A DNA stretch of 64,000 nt. Source: Eubacteriales bacterium. GTDB taxonomy: Bacteria > Bacillota_A > Clostridia > Christensenellales > Aristaeellaceae. The translations under genes were made by a program, and so were the position numbers. Below the pieces are notes generated by a model. That model was not told where the DNA came from and searched no databases. It was given only the letters and a program-made list of their open reading frames with translations. Shown here one piece after another: positions 16,017 through 24,868 of this stretch. How positions within the stretch are numbered: position 1 is the stretch's first letter; each line of letters starts with the position of its first letter. The DNA lies in contig JARKQG010000134.1 in NCBI GenBank assembly GCA_029974035.1, forward strand, positions 4,765-68,764, in the 5' to 3' direction.

Positions 16017-16765
16017 TATCCAAACCTCCCGGTAATATAGTCCTCGGTGCGCTTGTCGGTGGGGATGGAAAACAGCTTTTCCGTGTCGCTGAACTCGATT
16101 AGTTCGCCCAGAAGGAAAAAGCCCGTCATGTCGGAGATGCGCGCGGCTTGCTGCATGTTGTGGGTCACGATGACAATAGTATACTTCTCCTTGAGGCCCA
16201 CCGCAAGGTCCTCGATGCGGGCGGTGGAAATTGGGTCGAGGGCGCTGGTGGGTTCGTCCATCAAAAGCACCTCGGGCTCCACGGCCAGCGCCCGGGCGAT
16301 GCAAAGGCGCTGCTGCTGCCCGCCGGAGAGGCCCAGCGCGTCCTTTTTCAGCCGGTCCTTGAGCTCGTCCCAGATGGCGGCGTCGCGGAGGGATTTTTCC
16401 ACAATATCGTCCAGCTTGGCGCGGCCGCGGACGCCGTGGGTGCGCGGGCCAAAGGCCACGTTGTCGTACACGCTCATGGGGAAGGGGTTGGGCTTTTGGA
16501 ACACCATGCCCACGCGCTTGCGAAGCTCGGTCACGTCGATGTCGCCGTAGATGTCCTCGCCGTCCAGCAGCGCCTTTCCGGTAATTCTTACGCCCTCGAT
16601 CAGGTCGTTCATGCGGTTGAGGGTTTTGAGGAGCGTGGATTTTCCGCAGCCGGAGGGCCCGATCAGCGCGGTGATCTTCCGCTCGGGGACGGACATGCTC
16701 ACGCCCTTCAGCGCGTGGTAGCTTCCGTAATACAGGTTGAGGTCGGCGGTTTCAATTTTTGCCAT
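16016..16765 (-). CDS. pstB: Phosphate ABC transporter ATPase PstB
   Basis: 249 residues. Canonical Pst[19 protein letters not shown] at the start, Walker [22 protein letters not shown], signature [16 protein letters not shown], Walker [17 protein letters not shown], and [13 protein letters not shown]. It drives phosphate import by PstCA. One base separates its start from the pstA stop region, and its stop overlaps phoU. Confidence 0.96.
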   Translation of the reverse strand: MAKIETADLNLYYGSYHALKGVSMSVPERKITALIGPSGCGKSTLLKTLNRMNDLIEGVRITGKALLDGEDIYGDIDVTELRKRVGMVFQKPNPFPMSVYDNVAFGPRTHGVRGRAKLDDIVEKSLRDAAIWDELKDRLKKDALGLSGGQQQRLCIARALAVEPEVLLMDEPTSALDPISTARIEDLAVGLKEKYTIVIVTHNMQQAARISDMTGFFLLGELIEFSDTEKLFSIPTDKRTEDYITGRFG

Positions 16766-16766
16766 G

Positions 16767-17591
16767 CTATCTCCTCGTCAGGCGCCCCGCCGCCCAGCCG
16801 GAGAGCGCGTTGATGCCGGCCACCAGCACCAGCAGCACCACCGCCGTGGCGGACGCCTGGTTGATGTAGAGTCCCTCGCTGGACAGCGCGTACATGTGCA
16901 CCGACAGCGTGCGGGCGGAATCCGTCAGCGAGTCGGCCACCTTGGCCACCGTGCCGGCGGTGTAGATCAGCGCCGCCGTCTCGCCCACGATGCGGCCGAT
17001 GGCCAGGATCACGCCGGAGAGAATCCCCGGCATGGCCGAGGGCAGCACCACCCTGGAAACGGTGCGCAGCCGCCCCGCGCCCAGGCCGAAGCTGCCCTCG
17101 CGGTACTCGCGGGGCACGGCGATGAGCGCCTCCTCGGTGGCCCGCAGGATCAGCGGCAGGATCATGATCGCCAGCGTCAGCGCGCCGGAGATCAGCGAAA
17201 GCCCCAGCCGGAGCGTGGTCACGAAGAACATCAGCCCGAAAAGGCCGTACAGAATCGACGGAATGCCCGTCAGCGTCTCGCTGGTGATGCGGGTCACCTT
17301 CACCAGGCGGTTGCCGCTTCCGGCGTACTCGGTCATGTAGATCGCGCCGGCGACGCCCGCGGGCACCGCCACCAGAAGGGACAAACCCGTCATCAGGATC
17401 GTGTTGATCAGCGCCGGCATCATGGAGGCGTTGTCGGAATTGTATTCCCACGCAAAAAGGCTGGGGCGCAGGTTGGGAATGCCGCGCGCCAGGATGTAGA
17501 GCGTGAGCCCCAGAAACACCAGCGCGGTAAAGCCCGCGCCCAAATAGACCAGAAAGCGCATGAAAAGCGCGTTTCGCCTGGCCCTCGTCAT
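16767..17591 (-). CDS. pstA: Phosphate ABC transporter permease PstA
   Basis: 274 residues with six hydrophobic segments. The permease loop [37 protein letters not shown] is the ATPase-contact EAA motif, and [15 protein letters not shown] is typical of PstA. It pairs with PstC. The ATG at 17591 overlaps the TGA of pstC (ATGA). Confidence 0.95.
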   Translation of the reverse strand: MTRARRNALFMRFLVYLGAGFTALVFLGLTLYILARGIPNLRPSLFAWEYNSDNASMMPALINTILMTGLSLLVAVPAGVAGAIYMTEYAGSGNRLVKVTRITSETLTGIPSILYGLFGLMFFVTTLRLGLSLISGALTLAIMILPLILRATEEALIAVPREYREGSFGLGAGRLRTVSRVVLPSAMPGILSGVILAIGRIVGETAALIYTAGTVAKVADSLTDSARTLSVHMYALSSEGLYINQASATAVVLLVLVAGINALSGWAAGRLTRR

Positions 17592-18526
17592 TTTTCCGCC
17601 CTCCGCTTGATCGCCGCCAGAAGCAGGTTGATCATCAGTATAAACACAAACAGCACCACACCGGTGGCGATCAGCGCCTCCCGGTGCAGATCGGCCGCGT
17701 AGCCCATCTCCAGCGCGATGTTGCTGGTCAGCGTGCGCACGCCCTTCAGCAGCCCCTGAGGCATGCGGGCCTGGTTGCCCGCCACCATCATCACCGCCAT
17801 CGCCTCGCCAATGGCGCGGCCCACGGCCAGCACCACCCCCGCCATCACGCCGGACCTCGCCGCCGGCAAAAGGATGCGGAACACCGCGCGCTCATGGGTG
17901 GCGCCCAAGGCCAGTGCGCCCTCGTAGTAGCTGGCGGGCACGGCACCCAGCGCCGCCTCGGACAGGGAGATCACCGTGGGCAGGATCATCATGCCCAGAA
18001 GCAGGCTCGCCGCCAGCATGCTGGAGCCGCTGCCGCCAAAGAGCTCCCGGATCATCGGCACCAGCACCGTCAGGCCGAAAAAGCCGTACACCACCGACGG
18101 TATGCCCGCCAGGAGCGACACCGCCGGCTTCATCAGCCGGACGGCGCGGGGCCGCGCGAACCGGGCCAGATACACGGCCGTCAGGATGCCCGGCGGCACG
18201 CCCACCGCCATCGCCCCGGCGGTCACATAAAGGCTGCCCAGAATCATCGGCATGACGCCGTAGATGCCGCTGCCCGGCTTCCATTTTTCTCCGGTCAGAA
18301 AGTCCAATACGCCGATGCGCGCCATGGGCGGCACGCCGTTGACGAATATAAAAAGGCAGATCAGCGCAACCGCCAGCACGGAAACGCTGGCCGCGGCCGC
18401 GAAGATCACCTGGGCGGCGCGCTCCTTGGCGCGCTGCGCGCGCGCGCCGCGGGCGCGCGCGAAACCCCCTCCGCCGCCAGGCCCGGCGGCGGAAGGGGCG
18501 GACTTTTTCAGCCCTTTGTCAGCCAT
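17588..18526 (-). CDS. pstC: Phosphate ABC transporter permease PstC
   Basis: 312 residues. After a Gly/Ala/Arg-rich cytosolic tail of about 35 residues come six hydrophobic segments. FGLTVLVPMIRELFG, the EAA-type loop SEAALGAVPASYYEGALALGATHERAV and GRAIGEAMAVMMVAGNQ identify PstC. It forms the phosphate channel with PstA. Its start overlaps the pstS stop by eight bases. Confidence 0.94.
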   Translation of the reverse strand: MADKGLKKSAPSAAGPGGGGGFARARGARAQRAKERAAQVIFAAAASVSVLAVALICLFIFVNGVPPMARIGVLDFLTGEKWKPGSGIYGVMPMILGSLYVTAGAMAVGVPPGILTAVYLARFARPRAVRLMKPAVSLLAGIPSVVYGFFGLTVLVPMIRELFGGSGSSMLAASLLLGMMILPTVISLSEAALGAVPASYYEGALALGATHERAVFRILLPAARSGVMAGVVLAVGRAIGEAMAVMMVAGNQARMPQGLLKGVRTLTSNIALEMGYAADLHREALIATGVVLFVFILMINLLLAAIKRRAEK

Positions 18527-19370
18527 TGAGTGCGCTCCAGCTGGTCGTTTCCCCGGTGTAGATCGAGCGAACCTGCTCGCTGGTGAGCCCGCCGACGGGG
18601 TTTTCCAGATTGACGATCACGGCGATGCCGTCCATCGCGATGACGGTGGGGGTGAGGCCCGCCGCAAGTTCGGAATCCTTCAGCGCGCGGGAAGCCATGC
18701 CGATGTCGCAGATGCCGTCCAGGGCGGACTTGATGCCGGTGGTGGAATCGCTCTGCTGCACCTCGATTTCGGCGCCCGGGTTGACCGCCTTGTAGGCCTC
18801 GGACAGCTTTTCCATGATCGGCGTCACGGAGGAGGAACCCGCCACCACAATCTTGCCGGTGACGGTGCTGCCGGCGAAGGGCGCGGCCTCGCCCACGGCC
18901 ACGTAGCCGTGCTCGGCCACCACGGCCTGGCCCTCGGCGCTCAGGATGTACTCGACGAAAGCCTTCGCCGCGTCACCCGCCTTTTCGGAGAGCACGATGT
19001 TGAAGGGCCGGGCGATCTTGTAGGTGCCGTCGATGATGGCCGCCGCGGAGGGCGCCACGCCGTCGATTTCAAGGGCCTTCACGGTGTCGTTCAGCGAGCC
19101 CAGCGAGATGTAGCCGATGGCGCCGGGGTTGCCCGCCACGCTGGTCATGGCCACGGAGGTGCTGTTGGTGATCTCCGCGTCCTCGGTGGTCATGTCTTCC
19201 TTGTCGCCGTCGGCGTTTTTGACTTCGACGCCGAACAGCTCGATGAACGCGCCGCGGGTGCCGGAGCCGTCCTCGCGGGACACCACGGTGATGGCGTCGT
19301 CCGCCGCCGCCTGAAGCGCCATGCCCAGCGACAGAACCAGCGCGAGCGCGATGATCAGGGTCTTTTTCAT
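18519..19370 (-). CDS. pstS: Phosphate-binding protein PstS
   Basis: 283 residues. A type I signal peptide ends in QAAADD and contains no lipobox Cys, unusual for a monoderm PstS. The phosphate-binding signatures are SREDGSGTRGAFIELFG near residue 31 and VAGSSSVTPIMEKL with QQSDSTTGIKSALDG. The two halves are in the reverse of the usual order (SREDGSGTR, normally in the second half, comes first), so the protein resembles the short PstS family with swapped motif order. It captures phosphate for PstCAB. It opens the pst-pho run. Confidence 0.88.
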   Translation of the reverse strand: MKKTLIIALALVLSLGMALQAAADDAITVVSREDGSGTRGAFIELFGVEVKNADGDKEDMTTEDAEITNSTSVAMTSVAGNPGAIGYISLGSLNDTVKALEIDGVAPSAAAIIDGTYKIARPFNIVLSEKAGDAAKAFVEYILSAEGQAVVAEHGYVAVGEAAPFAGSTVTGKIVVAGSSSVTPIMEKLSEAYKAVNPGAEIEVQQSDSTTGIKSALDGICDIGMASRALKDSELAAGLTPTVIAMDGIAVIVNLENPVGGLTSEQVRSIYTGETTSWSALNG

Positions 19371-19402
19371 GTTGTTTTCCCTCCATCGTTTTGTTTGACT
19401 TT

Positions 19403-19417
19403 CTTGTACGGTACAAG
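19403..19417. promoter_or_regulatory. 15-bp palindrome upstream of pstS
   Basis: CTTGTAC-G-GTACAAG is a perfect inverted repeat 33 bases upstream of the pstS ATG, followed by another GTAC. It is a candidate operator in the pstS/SSB intergenic stretch. It does not look like the direct-repeat Pho box of Bacillus or E. coli, and no good -10/-35 pair could be placed. Confidence 0.4.
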
Positions 19418-19574
19418 TGTACGGCGTGCGTGTATCAAATAAATACGAAAAAAATCAGATGGATGTTAATTCGCACGGGCCCGGGGGCGCGGGGGGCGCG
19501 CCCCGCCCCGCGCATAGTCCCGCGTCCTCGCGCATATCGTATACGGAGAAATACGCGCGCGGGGAGTGATACGC

Positions 19575-20246
19575 TTGGAAAACCCCAACAACCGGATGAC
19601 GGCCGCCGGCCGTCTCGAGGGCCCGCTGGAATTGAGCCACGAAGTGATGAACGAACCCTTTTACGCCGGAACCCTGATCGTCAAGCGCCTTTCCGGGGCG
19701 GTGGACCGCCTGCCGGTGACCATGCCCGGGAAACTGCTCTCCGGCGGCCAGTGGCCGCTGGAAACGCTGATCACCGTGGAGGGGCAGGTGCGGTCCTACA
19801 ACAAGGTGATCGACGGCGCCGGACGGCTTTTGGTGACGCTGTTCGCCCAGCACGTCACGGTGGGCGCCGAAAACGATACGCTCAACCGGGTGGAACTGGC
19901 CGGCGCGCTGTGCAAACCGCCGGTCTACCGCTCCACGCCCTTTGGCCGCGAGATCTGCGACATGATGCTGGCGGTCAACCGGGCCTTTGGCAAGAGTGAC
20001 TATCTGCCCTGCATCGCCTGGGGGCGCAACGCCCAGTACGCCGCGCGCTTTCGCGTGGGCGACCGGGTGCGCATCGGGGGCAGGCTCCAGTCCCGCGAAT
20101 ATCAGAAACTGCTGGAAAACGGCGAATACATGAGCCGCAACGCCTTTGAGGTGTCGGTGTTCACGCTGGAGGCCGACCGCACCGCCGCTCCCGCTCCCGC
20201 CTCTGACCGCGAGGGAGCGCCCCGCCCGGAGCACATCCCGGTATAG
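19575..20246 (+). CDS. Single-stranded DNA-binding protein, two-OB clostridial form
   Basis: 223 residues. The first half (LELSHEVMNEPFYAGTLIVKRLSGAVD) is a divergent OB-like domain. The second half (residues about 105-205) is a clear SSB OB fold with NRVELAGALCKPPVYR, DMMLAVNRAF, DYLPCIAWGRNAQYAARFRVGDRVRIGGRLQSREYQK. The C-terminus lacks the acidic DDDIPF-type tip and ends in EHIPV. The start is taken as a TTG at 19575 with GGGGAG eight bases upstream; a GTG at 19566 has no room for a ribosome site. It is divergent from pstS. Confidence 0.8.
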   Translation: MENPNNRMTAAGRLEGPLELSHEVMNEPFYAGTLIVKRLSGAVDRLPVTMPGKLLSGGQWPLETLITVEGQVRSYNKVIDGAGRLLVTLFAQHVTVGAENDTLNRVELAGALCKPPVYRSTPFGREICDMMLAVNRAFGKSDYLPCIAWGRNAQYAARFRVGDRVRIGGRLQSREYQKLLENGEYMSRNAFEVSVFTLEADRTAAPAPASDREGAPRPEHIPV

Positions 20247-20266
20247 CGCCGTTTTCTTCCACGGGG

Positions 20267-20290
20267 CCCGCGCGCACGCGCGGGTCTTTT
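20267..20290 (+). terminator. Terminator of the SSB gene
   Basis: CCCGCGC (20267-20273) pairs with GCGCGGG (20278-20284) around GCAC and is followed by TCTTTT. Confidence 0.72.
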
Positions 20291-20327
20291 GGGGTTATGA
20301 CAAAGTATTGAACCCGCCCGGCGCGCA

Positions 20328-20356
20328 TTGAATTCGGCTCCGTTTTGTGCTATGAT
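20328..20356 (+). promoter_or_regulatory. Promoter of the SDR gene
   Basis: TTGAAT (20328-20333), 17 bases, TATGAT (20351-20356). The ATG follows 21 bases later with an AAGGGGGGG ribosome site. Confidence 0.8.
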
Positions 20357-20377
20357 GCGCTAAGGGGGGGTGCGGTC

Positions 20378-21169
20378 ATGGGCGCGGAATACGCGGGCAA
20401 GATATGCGTCGTGACCGGTGCGGTGTCGCGCATCGGCCGGGCGCTTGGCGCCGAACTTCTGCAGCGCGGCGCGGTGGTGTATCTGGGCGACGTCAGCGAA
20501 GGCGCGCTCGGCGCCCTGGCGGATGCCTTCAACCGCATCCATCCGGGCCACGCCTTCGCGGTGCCCACGGACGTGACCCAGCCGCTGGACGCCCAGCACC
20601 TGGCGGATGTGGCGCTCGCGCGCAAGGGCCGGCTGGACGCGCTGGTGATGGCGGAGTCCGCGCCCTGCTCGGTGCCCATCGGCGAGGTGCTCAGCGAGAG
20701 CTGGCGCTACGCCATCGACGTCAACCTGATGGGCGTGGTGCACATGGTGGAGGCCGCGCTGCCCGCCATGCGCGCCCAGGGCCACGGCCGCATCGCGCTT
20801 GTGATGCCGCTTTCGGGGCTGCTGCCCGCGCCCTACGAGGCGGTGTGCAGCGCCACCCACGCCGCGGCGCGGGCGCTGATTGAAAGCCTTCGCTACGAAC
20901 TGTGGGATGAAAAGATCGCGTGCATGAACGCCTGCCTCGACGGGGTATTCGCGCCGGGCTTTGAGCTGGGCGAGGACAGGGCCGCCGGGGATGCCGCAAA
21001 GGCGGTGCTGGAGGGAATGGCCCGGAACGCGCCGGTGGTCATCTGGCCGGAGCGCGCGCGGGACCTGGTTGCGTCCTGCGGCCCGTCCACCGACGAGCGG
21101 CAGGCGTGCCTTCTTGCGGACGCCCGCGTCCGCAAGGCCGGAATCCGCACCAAGGGCGCCTACGTCTGA
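20378..21169 (+). CDS. Short-chain dehydrogenase-fold protein with altered catalytic residues
   Basis: 263 residues. The Rossmann start reads VVTGAVSRIGRAL, where the middle Gly of TGxxxGxG is replaced (R18 region). DVT, the Asn of DVNLMGV (Asn116) and Ser146 of LVMPLSG are present. Where SDRs carry YxxxK, this protein has Cys157 and His161 (CSATH), followed by the expected AAARALIESLRYEL helix. It may therefore not be an oxidoreductase, or it may use other chemistry. It has its own promoter and is followed by a flavodoxin-like gene after 57 bases. Family membership is clear; activity is doubtful. Confidence 0.82.
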   Translation: MGAEYAGKICVVTGAVSRIGRALGAELLQRGAVVYLGDVSEGALGALADAFNRIHPGHAFAVPTDVTQPLDAQHLADVALARKGRLDALVMAESAPCSVPIGEVLSESWRYAIDVNLMGVVHMVEAALPAMRAQGHGRIALVMPLSGLLPAPYEAVCSATHAAARALIESLRYELWDEKIACMNACLDGVFAPGFELGEDRAAGDAAKAVLEGMARNAPVVIWPERARDLVASCGPSTDERQACLLADARVRKAGIRTKGAYV

Positions 21170-21226
21170 AACGCATTCACCGCCCGGCATGGGCGGCAAA
21201 ACGCAATAAATTAGGAGTGAAGTCCC

Positions 21227-21664
21227 ATGAAGACCGTCGTGGCCTACTATTCCCTGGGCGGCGCCTCCCGCAAGCTGGCCGAGGCCCGCGCCAAGTCGCT
21301 GGGCGCCCCCGCCGTCGCCGTGGAGGAAGTGAAAAAGCGCGGCATCATCGCCGCGCTGACCGTGGGCTGCTATCAGGCGCTGAAGCAAAAGCCCTCCGCC
21401 ATCAAGCCCGTCAGCGACAAGATCATCGGCTGCGACCGGTTGGTGGTGTTCGCGCCGGTGTGGGCGGGCATGCCCGCGCCCGCGTTCAACAGCCTCGCCG
21501 CCCAGCTTCGCAGCGGGCAGGAGGTGGAGGTGGTGCTGGTGTCCGGCAGCGGAGGCAGCAAGGCCGGGCCCAGGGTGCGCCGGCAGCTGGAGGGCCGCGG
21601 CGTCAAGGTGGCCGCCATCACCGACGCCAAGGCGCCGCGCGCTCCGAAGCCCAAAAAGAAGTAA
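21227..21664 (+). CDS. Flavodoxin-like protein
   Basis: 145 residues. The start MKTVVAYYSLGGASRKLAE has the phosphate-loop position of flavodoxins (T/S-x-x-G-x-T is here SLGGASR), and DRLVVFAPVWAGMPAPAFNSL matches the second FMN-loop pattern with the W-x-G motif. The C-terminus is basic (APRAPKPKKK). Family role: FMN-dependent electron transfer. TAGGAGTGA lies seven bases before the ATG. It lies between the SDR-like gene and the beta-CASP nuclease gene in one direction. Confidence 0.78.
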   Translation: MKTVVAYYSLGGASRKLAEARAKSLGAPAVAVEEVKKRGIIAALTVGCYQALKQKPSAIKPVSDKIIGCDRLVVFAPVWAGMPAPAFNSLAAQLRSGQEVEVVLVSGSGGSKAGPRVRRQLEGRGVKVAAITDAKAPRAPKPKKK

Positions 21665-21680
21665 TGCGAGGGGGCACCCC

Positions 21681-23333
21681 ATGAAGCTTACGTTTCTCGG
21701 CGCCGCGCGCGAGGTGACCGGCAGCTGCTACCACATGGAGACGCAGGGCCGCCACCTTCTGGTGGACTGCGGCATGGAACAGGGCGAGGACGTCTACGAA
21801 AACCAGGACCTGCCCGTCGATCCTTCGGAGATCGACTGCGTGGTGCTGACCCACGCCCACATCGACCACTCGGGCCGGCTGCCGCTTTTGTTCAAACGCG
21901 GCTTTCGCGGGCCGATCTTCGCCACCGCGCCCACCCACGCGCTGTGCGATCTGATGCTCCGGGACTCCGCGCACATCCAGGAATTCGAGGCCGAGTGGCG
22001 CAACCGCAAGGCCCGGCGCGCGGGCGAGGCGCCCTACGTGCCCCTGTATACGATGGAGGACGCCGTCGGCGCCATCGGCCTTTTCCGCCCGGTCTCGTAC
22101 GGCCAGGCGGTGGAAGTGCTTCCGGGGCTGAGCGCCACCTTCACCGACGCGGGGCACCTTCTGGGGTCGGCGTCGGTCACCCTTGTCAGCGCGGCGGAGC
22201 AATTCTCCATCGCCTTCTCCGGCGACATCGGCAACACCCACCAGCCCATTCTGAATGACCCCGCGCCGCTGACGAAGGCCGACTTCGTGGTGATGGAATC
22301 CACCTACGGCGACCGCAGCCACGGCCCCCGGCCGGACTACATCGCCGAGCTGTCCGGCATCATCCAAGAGACCTTTGACCGGGGCGGCAACGTGGTGATC
22401 CCCTCCTTCGCGGTGGGCCGCACCCAGGAGATGCTGTACTTTCTGCGGCAGATCAAGGCCGAGGGCCGCGTGAAGGGCCACGGGGATTTCACCGTCTACG
22501 TGGACAGCCCGCTGGCCATCGAGGCCACCCAGGTGTTCCACGAGAGCGACAGCGCCTCCTTTGACCAGGAGATGCGCGATCTGATCCGCCGCGGCGTCAA
22601 CCCCATCGCCTTCCCCGGGCTCAAAACCAGCGTCACCAGCGACGACTCCAAGGCCATCAACTTTGACCGGAGCCCGTCGGTGATCCTGTCCGCCAGCGGC
22701 ATGTGCGAGGCCGGGCGCATCCGCCACCACCTGAAGCACAACCTGTGGCGGGAAGCGTGCACGGTGCTGTTCGTGGGCTTCCAGGCCAAGGGCACCCTGG
22801 GCCGCGCGCTGGTAGACGGCGCCCGAAAGGTCAGGCTCTTCGGCGAGGAAGTGGAGGTCAACGCCGACATCCGCGCACTGGCCGCCGTCAGCGGCCACGC
22901 GGACAACCAGGGGCTGATGCGCTGGATCTCCTCCTTTGACCCCAAGCCCCGGCGGGTGTTCGTCACCCACGGGGAGGAGCGCGTGGCGCTGACCTTCGCC
23001 GGGCGGCTGAAGGACGAACTGGGCCTTGAGGCCGACGTGCCCTATAACGGCGAGGCCTGGGCGCTGCCGGAGGACGCCCGGGTGGCCGAAGGCAGCCGCG
23101 AGCGCGCCCTCAGCCGTTCCGAGCGCAGAGCCGCCCAGCGCGCCGCCCAGGAGGGCCGCCTTAGGGACGAACCCCAGCCGATGTCCCCCGACCGCGCCGA
23201 CGCCTTCCGCCGCCTGACCCAGGCCGCCGACCGGCTGAACGCGCTGGTGCGCAAAAGCGACCGCCTGAACAACAAGACCATGGCCCGCCTGGCCGACCAG
23301 ATTCTGAAGCTCACCGAGCGGTGGAGCCAGTAG
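21681..23333 (+). CDS. Metallo-beta-lactamase/beta-CASP ribonuclease (CPSF73/YSH1-like)
   Basis: 550 residues. The zinc motif HAHIDHSG (residues about 59-66), GHLLGSA and FSGDIGN form the MBL active site. FVVMESTYGDR, then a beta-CASP region with VVIPSFAVGRTQEML, ILSASGMCEAGRI and a final SGHADNQGL are the beta-CASP and RMMBL motifs. This architecture cleaves RNA. About 90 C-terminal residues are a charged extension (ALSRSERRAAQRAAQEGRL ... KLTERWSQ). It ends with TAG, and that TAG is the first base triplet of a repeat element. ATG with GAGGGGGCACCCC upstream. Confidence 0.9.
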   Translation: MKLTFLGAAREVTGSCYHMETQGRHLLVDCGMEQGEDVYENQDLPVDPSEIDCVVLTHAHIDHSGRLPLLFKRGFRGPIFATAPTHALCDLMLRDSAHIQEFEAEWRNRKARRAGEAPYVPLYTMEDAVGAIGLFRPVSYGQAVEVLPGLSATFTDAGHLLGSASVTLVSAAEQFSIAFSGDIGNTHQPILNDPAPLTKADFVVMESTYGDRSHGPRPDYIAELSGIIQETFDRGGNVVIPSFAVGRTQEMLYFLRQIKAEGRVKGHGDFTVYVDSPLAIEATQVFHESDSASFDQEMRDLIRRGVNPIAFPGLKTSVTSDDSKAINFDRSPSVILSASGMCEAGRIRHHLKHNLWREACTVLFVGFQAKGTLGRALVDGARKVRLFGEEVEVNADIRALAAVSGHADNQGLMRWISSFDPKPRRVFVTHGEERVALTFAGRLKDELGLEADVPYNGEAWALPEDARVAEGSRERALSRSERRAAQRAAQEGRLRDEPQPMSPDRADAFRRLTQAADRLNALVRKSDRLNNKTMARLADQILKLTERWSQ

Positions 23334-23489
23334 TCCGCAAAGCCTAAGAACCGCGCTATGGCTGGATCTTTTCCTGTCCGGCCGTGTCGCTTTCCGCTTG
23401 ACGCAGCGCTGCTGCGCCTACGCTCCGGCTTTTGTGCCGGGCAGAAAAATCTCTGCGCCCTATCATCGGTTCTTAGACTTCGTGGACTA
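23331..23489. repeat. Inverted-repeat element, copy A
   Basis: A 159-bp block with imperfect 23-bp terminal inverted repeats (23331-23353 and 23467-23489, 20 of 23 pairing). It starts on the TAG stop codon of the nuclease gene. Inside are smaller palindromes (GCAGCGCTGC; CCGGC-ttttgt-GCCGG). A second copy of about the same length occurs at 33060-33220. No protein is encoded. It looks like a MITE or mobile RNA hairpin. The 3' part (23507-23535) repeats a degenerate piece of its right arm. Confidence 0.85.
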
Positions 23490-23560
23490 CCAGTGGTTCG
23501 CCCACTGCAGAATCTGCGCTTTCGTCGGTTCTTAGGGCGCGGACCCGGAAGCGCTTAGAA

Positions 23561-23591
23561 GGCGCGGGCAAGCCGAACGCTTGCCCGCGCC
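23561..23591. terminator. Bidirectional terminator between nuclease and PepT genes
   Basis: GGCGCGGGCAAGC (23561-23573) and its complement (23579-23591) form a 13-bp stem with a 5-base loop. It serves the convergent flanking genes. Confidence 0.82.
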
Positions 23592-23614
23592 TTATTCTGC
23601 CGATCAACCGGCCC

Positions 23615-24820
23615 CTATGCCCGGACGATCCGCTCCAGAATGTTCACCACGGCGTCCATCTCCTGGATGTCGGCGCACTCGAAGCGGCCGTGGAAGTGCA
23701 TGCCGCCGGTGGAGAGGTTGGGGCAGGGCAGGCCCATGAAGGACAGGCGCGCGCCGTCGGTACCGCCGCGGATGGGCACGGCCTTGGGCTCGTAGCCCTC
23801 GGCGCGCATGGCGTCCATGGCGCGGTGAACGATGTGCATGTGGGGCAGGATCTGCTCCTTCATGTTGTAATAACTGTCCTTGACGGCCAGCTCGAAGCTG
23901 CCCGCGCCGTGGCGGTCATTGAGGAAGGCCGCGATCTTCTCCAGGGTTTGCTTGCGGGCCTCGAACTTCCGCCGGTCGTGGTCGCGGACGATGTAGCGCA
24001 GCACCGTCTTTTCCTCGTTGCCGCCCATCTCGTTCAGGTGGTAGAAGCCCTCGTAGTTTTCGGTGTGGGCGGGGATCTCCGCCGGGGGCACGAGGGCGTT
24101 GAACTCCATCGCCATCAAAAGCGCGTTTTTCATCTTGTCCTTGGCGGAGCCGGGGTGGATGGACCGGCCGCGCACCGTGAGGGTGGCCGAGGCGGCGTTG
24201 AAGTTTTCGTATTCGATCTCGGCCAGAGGGCCGCCGTCCACGGTGTAGGCGAAGTCCGCGCCGAAGCCGGCCACGTCGAAAAAGTCCGCCCCCTGGCCGA
24301 TCTCCTCGTCGGGGGTAAAGCCCACGCACACCCGGCCGTGGGGGATGGACGGATCGGAAAGAAGCCGCTCGCACAGCGTCATGATCTCGGCCACGCCGGC
24401 CTTGTCGTCCGCGCCCAGGATGGTGCGGCCGTCGGTGACGATCAGGTCGTGGCCCACGTGACCGGCGAGATCGGGAAAGTCCGCCGCGCGCATCACGGTG
24501 CCGTCGGCCTCGTTAAGCGGAATGTCGCCGCCCCCGTAGCGCACGATCCGCGCGTTCATGGGGGTGGCGGGGGCCACGTCCACGGTGTCCATGTGGGCGA
24601 TCAGCCCGATGGCGGGGGCGCCCTCCACGTTGGCGGGGATGGAGCCGTAGACGTAGCAGCGCTCGTCGATCCGGGCGTCGGCGATGCCCAGCGCGCGCAT
24701 CTCGTCCAGCAGCGCGCGGCCCAGCGTCCACTGGCCGGGGGTGGAGGGGCAGCCTTCGGCCTTTTCGTCGGAGGCGGTATCAAACTGGATGTACTTCAGA
24801 AACCGTTCATGGGCGCGCAT
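23615..24820 (-). CDS. pepT: Tripeptide aminopeptidase PepT
   Basis: 401 residues, M20 metallopeptidase. GLIAHMDTVDVAP carries the first zinc His and the catalytic Asp, TILGADDKAGVAEIM the bridging Asp and general base Asp-Lys region, GFTPDEEIGQGADFFD the Glu pair, DFAYTVDGGPLAEIEYENFNA the next ligand, and GGTDGARLSFMGLPCPNLSTGGMHFHGRFE the C-terminal metal region. All are typical of PepT, which removes the N-terminal residue of tripeptides in the cytosol. The ATG at 24820 is the natural start. It sits 48 bases after the yhaM gene and is probably cotranscribed with it. Confidence 0.95.
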   Translation of the reverse strand: MRAHERFLKYIQFDTASDEKAEGCPSTPGQWTLGRALLDEMRALGIADARIDERCYVYGSIPANVEGAPAIGLIAHMDTVDVAPATPMNARIVRYGGGDIPLNEADGTVMRAADFPDLAGHVGHDLIVTDGRTILGADDKAGVAEIMTLCERLLSDPSIPHGRVCVGFTPDEEIGQGADFFDVAGFGADFAYTVDGGPLAEIEYENFNAASATLTVRGRSIHPGSAKDKMKNALLMAMEFNALVPPAEIPAHTENYEGFYHLNEMGGNEEKTVLRYIVRDHDRRKFEARKQTLEKIAAFLNDRHGAGSFELAVKDSYYNMKEQILPHMHIVHRAMDAMRAEGYEPKAVPIRGGTDGARLSFMGLPCPNLSTGGMHFHGRFECADIQEMDAVVNILERIVRA

Positions 24821-24868
24821 GGGGACACTTCCTTTTTTGCATGATCGCGCGCGGGGCGCGCTTTAGGG

